8,929 nt of DNA, from NCBI GenBank assembly GCA_934177795.1, contig CAKPPS010000038.1, positions 1 through 8,929 on the forward strand, written 5' to 3'. Positions 5,415 to 8,929 of the stretch are shown one piece after another. The notes beneath the pieces are model-generated. The model searched no databases and was not told where the DNA came from. It saw only the letters and a program-made list of their open reading frames with translations. The translations under genes were made by a program, and so were the position numbers. The first letter of the stretch is position 1; the number at the start of each line of letters is the position of its first letter. This stretch comes from an uncultured Clostridia bacterium (lineage in GTDB: Bacteria; Bacillota; Clostridia; TANB77; CAG-508).

Positions 5415-6671
5415 TTATACAATCAAATTTCTAAATTCTTTGAATTTTATTGGCTTTGATAAAAAATATCCCTGTAATATATCGCATTGATTTTCTTTCA
5501 AAAAATCTACTTGGTTTTGATTTTCCACGCCTTCCGCTACCGTTTTTAATTTTAATTTTTTAGCTATTAACATAATAATTTCTATCATATCTTCGTCTTT
5601 TTGCTCTATTTTATCTATAAAAGTTTTATCTATTTTTATTGTATCTATTGGCATATTAGCCAATAAACTTAAAGAAGAATATCCTGTTCCAAAATCGTCA
5701 ATTGCTATTCTAAATCCTGCTTCTTTTATTTTACTTAATACCTCTTTTATGTTTTGCCCAACTGATGTTCTTTCTGTTATTTCAAATTGTATTTCCCCAG
5801 GTTCTATATTGTATTTTTCATTTATCTTAATATAATTTTCAATAAAATCTCTTTCGCTTATACTTTCCTTAGAAATATTTACTGATAGTAACAATTGTCT
5901 TTTTATTTTTTCTTTTATTGTTGCCAAATCACTGCAAACCTTCTCATATACATATTTATCTAACTTTATTATAAATAAGTTTTTTTCAAAAATAGATATA
6001 AACTCTTTTGGAGGTATTAATGTTCCTTTGTTGTTCCATCTTACCAAAGCTTCTGCTCCAATTATACTATTATCCTTTACCCTATATAATGGTTGATAAT
6101 ATACTTCAAATTCTCTTTTTTCTAAGCCTTCTACCATTAGATTTTCTATTTCACTCTCTCTTATTACCTTTTCTGCAAATTGTTCTGTAAATTCTCCATA
6201 AATTTCGTTGTAATTTCCCTTTATACTATCATGTGCCATAATTGCTTTATCTATCATACTTTGTGGTTTTTCATTACTATTGCATCTGTATATCCCTATT
6301 GATACTTTTATATTATATGTTACATTTTCTATTGTTACTTTAGATATTCTTTTATTAATTCTACCTATAATATTAGATGTTTCTACATCATTAAACAAAA
6401 CTATCCCAAATACATCATTTGCTAATCTACATACTATGTCTGTTTCTCGTATAATATGTTTTATTTCTTCTCCTACTTTTTTTAAAAGTTTATCTCCCTG
6501 TGAATGTCCATATTTCTTATTAAATGCTTTAAATTTATCAATATCTATAATTACAATCGTTTTACTTATGCTATTATTTTCTGACATTTTCTTAATAAAA
6601 TAATTATAATTTCCCAATCCTGTGATTGAATCTGTATATGCAAGTTGATATAAATTTTTTTCATCGCTCAT
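5415..6671 (-). CDS. Cytosolic GGDEF-EAL protein, probable c-di-GMP phosphodiesterase
   Basis: The product is 418 residues with no membrane segment and only about ten residues before the first domain, so no sensor domain. Residues ~10-160 form a GGDEF domain: DSITGLGNYNYF, then IDIDKFKAFN (42-51). Its signature is ANDVF (84-88) in place of GGDEF, so cyclase activity is probably lost. An RxxD pair (R75, D78) remains at the inhibitory-site position, five residues before the signature. Residues ~175-418 form an EAL domain with every catalytic-site residue I can check: E207 in EALVRW, N265, E297, D325-D326 in DDFGTGYSSL, K346, E380, and LQGY (399-402). It should hydrolyse c-di-GMP to pGpG, with the degenerate domain possibly binding GTP or c-di-GMP as a regulator. 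The start has AAAGGA about ten bases upstream. It lies 85 bases after the DMT transporter gene, same strand, with no obvious terminator between. Confidence 0.92.
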   Translation of the reverse strand: MSDEKNLYQLAYTDSITGLGNYNYFIKKMSENNSISKTIVIIDIDKFKAFNKKYGHSQGDKLLKKVGEEIKHIIRETDIVCRLANDVFGIVLFNDVETSNIIGRINKRISKVTIENVTYNIKVSIGIYRCNSNEKPQSMIDKAIMAHDSIKGNYNEIYGEFTEQFAEKVIRESEIENLMVEGLEKREFEVYYQPLYRVKDNSIIGAEALVRWNNKGTLIPPKEFISIFEKNLFIIKLDKYVYEKVCSDLATIKEKIKRQLLLSVNISKESISERDFIENYIKINEKYNIEPGEIQFEITERTSVGQNIKEVLSKIKEAGFRIAIDDFGTGYSSLSLLANMPIDTIKIDKTFIDKIEQKDEDMIEIIMLIAKKLKLKTVAEGVENQNQVDFLKENQCDILQGYFLSKPIKFKEFRNLIV

Positions 6672-6756
6672 ATTTATTTTCCTTTATTTTACTTTACTAT
6701 TATTATTTCGTATTTATATTTTTTTATACAACTTTTTGCCTACTACTGTATTTCTA

Positions 6757-7623
6757 TTATTTTATTAATGCTAAAATAAAGACACTTATGAATACTCCTA
6801 ATATCATCAAATATTTTTTCCAACTTATTTTTTCTTTTAATATAAGTCTTGATGCTAAAACTGTAATTACTATAGAACTCGTATTTATTACTGAAATTAC
6901 TGAGACATTTCCATTTAATAACGCACATCTGTCAAATATTGATGATGATGAATCTAATAATGATTGCAAGATAAAATATTTCTTGTTATTTATTTTTCTA
7001 ATATCAATATAATCCCATTTATTTGTTACTAAACAATATATTAAAATTCCTATTACAATTATTATCGCATAATAAAAAACTACATATAATGGACTTTGAT
7101 ATTCAGTAACATATATTTTATTTATAAAACTAGAAATACCATTAAAAAATACAAATCCATAAGAATACAGAATTGCTCTTCGTTCTATTCTTTTATCTAC
7201 TTTACTTTGAGATTTGCTTTTAGCTAACATAATAGATAAAATCACCAATATAGTTGAAATAATCAATTGCAACAATGTGCATTTTTCTTTTAAAATAACA
7301 ATTCCTAATAAAAAAACTACTACTACTTTTGCTTTTTTTATTGATGATGTTATTGCTACTTTTCCATATTTAGTAGCAGAAATTGCACAATAAAAACCTA
7401 TTGATTGCATCATAACTCCAGGTAACATTTTCATCATATCATAAATATTTAGTTGTATAATAAATTCCGGATGAACAATTAAACTGACTATTATCATAAT
7501 AGAATGATATACTAATAATCCCATTACTGCCATTCTTTTTGAATCATTATTCGAACATTTTTTTAATGCTATCGACGTAAAACCACTAATTACAGTTGAT
7601 AGCAAACACCAATATAACCACAT
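6757..7623 (-). CDS. EamA/DMT superfamily transporter
   Basis: The product is 288 residues, the usual size of a ten-helix drug/metabolite transporter in the cytoplasmic membrane. It shows the internal duplication expected of two EamA halves: ILKEK closes a helix at 110-114 (followed by CTLLQLIISTILVIL) and again at 261-265 (followed by ISWKKYLMILGVFIS). A charged cytosolic stretch (~135-149, KSKSQSKVDKRIERR) separates the halves. The substrate cannot be read from sequence; relatives export amino acids, nucleosides or other small metabolites. The ATG at 7621-7623 has GAGGAG upstream and the protein starts directly with a membrane helix, as normal for the family. It has its own promoter and is followed by the GGDEF-EAL gene, which may be co-transcribed. 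Confidence 0.88.
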   Translation of the reverse strand: MWLYWCLLSTVISGFTSIALKKCSNNDSKRMAVMGLLVYHSIMIIVSLIVHPEFIIQLNIYDMMKMLPGVMMQSIGFYCAISATKYGKVAITSSIKKAKVVVVFLLGIVILKEKCTLLQLIISTILVILSIMLAKSKSQSKVDKRIERRAILYSYGFVFFNGISSFINKIYVTEYQSPLYVVFYYAIIIVIGILIYCLVTNKWDYIDIRKINNKKYFILQSLLDSSSSIFDRCALLNGNVSVISVINTSSIVITVLASRLILKEKISWKKYLMILGVFISVFILALIK

Positions 7624-7676
7624 TTTTTCTCCTCAATTCTATATCTTATTCTTTATTTTTTTGTTATTTATTATCT

Positions 7677-7705
7677 ATATTATCAGTTATATATTTCTGT
7701 GTCAA
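7677..7705 (-). promoter_or_regulatory. Promoter of the DMT transporter gene
   Basis: Perfect TTGACA (7700-7705) and TAATAT (7677-7682) separated by 17 bases on the minus strand. Predicted start near 7670, with a leader of about 47 bases. The -35 is consensus; the -10 matches four of six. Confidence 0.65.
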
Positions 7706-7839
7706 TATATTACAAATTCATGCAATAAATCTTTTTATTCTATCTTTTTTAAAAAAGTAAAAATATAAAAATTGGCAAGCTCTTACAAGAAGCTATAGAT
7801 ATATTAGATTTAAAATTATATTTTATTATCACATGGTCA

Positions 7840-7883
7840 AAACGTGGACAAAACCATATTGGGTATTTGTCCACGTTTCTTTT
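7840..7883. terminator. Strong terminator after the GGGtGRT gene
   Basis: Thirteen-base arms AAACGTGGACAAA (7840-7852) and its complement (7866-7878), extended by ACC/GGT inside one bulged base. On the plus strand CTTTTT follows; on the minus strand the arm itself ends in TTTT. It lies about 45 bases beyond the GGGtGRT stop codon and probably ends that transcript; it could act in both directions. Confidence 0.8.
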
Positions 7884-7921
7884 TAATATTATACAAAATC
7901 ACTGTAATTCAGTGTTATGAA

Positions 7922-8923
7922 CTATTTCATAGCTTCTTCTACTGCAACAGCTATTTCAACAGATGCTCCTACCATAGGATTATTTCCCATACCTATTAAT
8001 CCCATCATTTCAACATGTGCTGGTACTGATGAACTTCCAGCAAATTGTGCATCAGAATGCATTCTTCCCATAGTATCTGTCATACCATAAGAAGCTGGTC
8101 CTGCTGCCATATTATCTGGATGTAATGTTCTTCCTGTTCCTCCTCCACTTGCTACTGAGAAATATTTTTTTCCTTCTGCTAGTCTTTCTTTTTTATATGT
8201 TCCTGCTACTGGATGTTGGAATCTTGTTGGATTTGTAGAATTTCCTGTTATAGATACATCGACATCTTCCACCCACATAATGGCTACACCTTCTCTAACA
8301 TCATTAGCCCCATAACATCTTACTTTACTTCTTTCTCCATCTGAATATTTTATTTCTTCTACTACTTTTACTTTTCCTGTAAAGAAATCAAAGTCTGTTT
8401 TTACATAAGTAAATCCGTTTATTCTTGAAATTATTTGTGCTGCATCTTTTCCAAGTCCATTTAATATTACTCTTAATGGTTCTTTTCTTACTTTATTAGC
8501 TGATTTTGCAATTCCAATTGCTCCTTCTGCTGCTGCAAAGCTTTCATGTCCAGCTAAAAATGCAAAACATTTTGTATCTTCTGATAATAGCATTGAAGCT
8601 AGATTTCCATGTCCTAATCCAACTTTTCTATCATCTGCAACTGAACCTGGTATACAAAAAGCTTGTAGTCCTTCTCCTATAGCTTTAGCTGCTTCTGATG
8701 CTTTAGTACATCCTTTTTTTATTGCTATTGCTGCTCCTAATGTATATGCCCAAGCAGCATTTTCAAAACAAATTGGTTGAACTCCTTTTACTAATTCGTA
8801 AGGATTGAATCCTTTATCTGTACATATTTTCAATGCATCTTCAAAGTCTTTAATTCCGTATTTTTCCATTACTGGTTTTATTTGGTCTATTCTTCTTTCA
8901 TAACTTTCAAATGTTACTGCCAT
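7922..8923 (-). CDS. GGGtGRT protein (conserved, function unknown)
   Basis: The product is 333 residues, starting MAVTFESYERRIDQIKPVME. The family-defining motif GGGTGRT is at 260-266, followed by LHPDNMAAGPASYGMTDTMG and the conserved C-terminal stretch with MGLIGMGNNPMVGASVEIA (307-325). Length and both ends match the family, so the gene is complete; its ribosome binding site lies beyond the window. There is no signal peptide or membrane helix, so it is cytosolic. Cysteines at residues 34, 52, 72, 90, 119 and 203 include some that could bind metal, but I cannot say which are conserved. From memory, the family is strictly conserved in many anaerobes and often sits next to a NifU/IscU-like Fe-S scaffold gene, which here would lie just right of the window. 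Its biochemical role is not established. Base composition is richer in G+C than neighbours, as expected for a well-expressed conserved gene. Confidence 0.9.
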   Translation of the reverse strand: MAVTFESYERRIDQIKPVMEKYGIKDFEDALKICTDKGFNPYELVKGVQPICFENAAWAYTLGAAIAIKKGCTKASEAAKAIGEGLQAFCIPGSVADDRKVGLGHGNLASMLLSEDTKCFAFLAGHESFAAAEGAIGIAKSANKVRKEPLRVILNGLGKDAAQIISRINGFTYVKTDFDFFTGKVKVVEEIKYSDGERSKVRCYGANDVREGVAIMWVEDVDVSITGNSTNPTRFQHPVAGTYKKERLAEGKKYFSVASGGGTGRTLHPDNMAAGPASYGMTDTMGRMHSDAQFAGSSSVPAHVEMMGLIGMGNNPMVGASVEIAVAVEEAMK

Positions 8924-8929
8924 TTTTAT

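Larger units (their letters stand above)
7624..7921. other. Intergenic region with promoter and terminator, no gene
   Basis: This stretch carries the DMT promoter (7677-7705), a perfect 14-bp A/T palindrome CTTTTTTAAAAAAG (7744-7757) and the terminator at 7840-7883. A plus-strand frame around 7768-7918 (IGKLLQEAIDILDLKL...) is open but has no start codon with a ribosome binding site and runs through the terminator stem, so I do not call it a gene. Confidence 0.5.

Noticed and set aside
5275..5490. Plus-strand frame of 71 codons across the peptidase promoter
   Set aside because: Overlaps two minus-strand genes and their promoter in antisense; translation is low-complexity Phe/Leu.
6280..6603. 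Plus-strand frame of 107 codons opposite the GGDEF domain
   Set aside because: Antisense shadow of a coding region with clear motifs.
6743..6928. Minus-strand frame of 61 codons at the end of the DMT gene
   Set aside because: Alternative frame inside the DMT gene's last membrane helices; no independent ribosome binding site.
6626..7012. Plus-strand frame of 128 codons spanning the GGDEF-EAL/DMT boundary
   Set aside because: Overlaps both genes in antisense, Phe/Tyr-rich low-complexity translation, no family resemblance.
7900..7914. Small hairpin CACTG/CAGTG near the GGGtGRT stop codon
   Set aside because: Only five base pairs with no T-run; the strong terminator lies just beyond it.
7768..7920. 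Plus-strand frame with IGKLLQEAIDILDLKL
   Set aside because: Looks protein-like for about 17 residues but has no start signal and passes through the terminator stem; probably chance.

Overview
The window is AT-rich chromosomal DNA of a low-GC Firmicute, most likely an uncultured Clostridia-type gut organism. The grounds are the very low GC in most genes, strong AGGAGG-type ribosome binding sites, sigma-A promoters with 17-bp spacers, and the gene families present: a GGGtGRT protein, a MATE protein with a CMP-kinase-like tail, and a YgjP-like metallopeptidase. The genus cannot be named from sequence alone. All intact genes lie on the minus strand and are described here from left to right.

Positions 1-1420 are an accessory, partly decayed stretch. 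A probable gene start runs off the left edge (minus, 1-84). It is followed by a short plus-strand ORF that looks like a truncated N-terminus (324-515), a plus-strand gene tail with an in-frame TAG (488-682) and a perfect 15-bp bidirectional terminator (691-723). Next come the C-terminal part of a formylglycine-generating-enzyme-like protein on the minus strand (785-1180) and, head-on to it, the C-terminal part of an unrecognised plus-strand gene (1182-1364) with its own terminator (1392-1422). These last two remnants are clearly richer in G+C than the genes to their right.

Positions 1421-3619 hold a 667-residue fusion of a complete MATE exporter to a cytidylate-kinase-like domain, with a near-consensus promoter. 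Upstream lies tRNA-Gly(UCC) with encoded CCA, its own promoter and a terminator that abuts the MATE promoter. The tRNA has one mismatch in its anticodon stem.

Positions 3620-3892 contain a 142-bp imperfect inverted-repeat element and a second smaller inverted repeat, with no gene. Positions 3892-5312 carry an RluA-type pseudouridine synthase behind a YgjP-like zinc peptidase; the peptidase has a textbook promoter. Positions 5415-7623 carry a c-di-GMP protein (degenerate GGDEF, intact EAL) behind an EamA/DMT transporter with its own promoter. Positions 7624-7921 hold that promoter and a strong bidirectional terminator. Positions 7922-8923 encode a complete GGGtGRT protein, a conserved family of unknown biochemical function.

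The genes do not form one pathway. They are mostly small independent housekeeping units (translation and RNA modification, export, second messenger). I see no complete mobile element, CRISPR array, defence system or biosynthetic cluster. The most unusual items are the transporter-kinase fusion, the inverted-repeat element at 3751-3892, the tRNA mismatch and the remnant cluster at the left.
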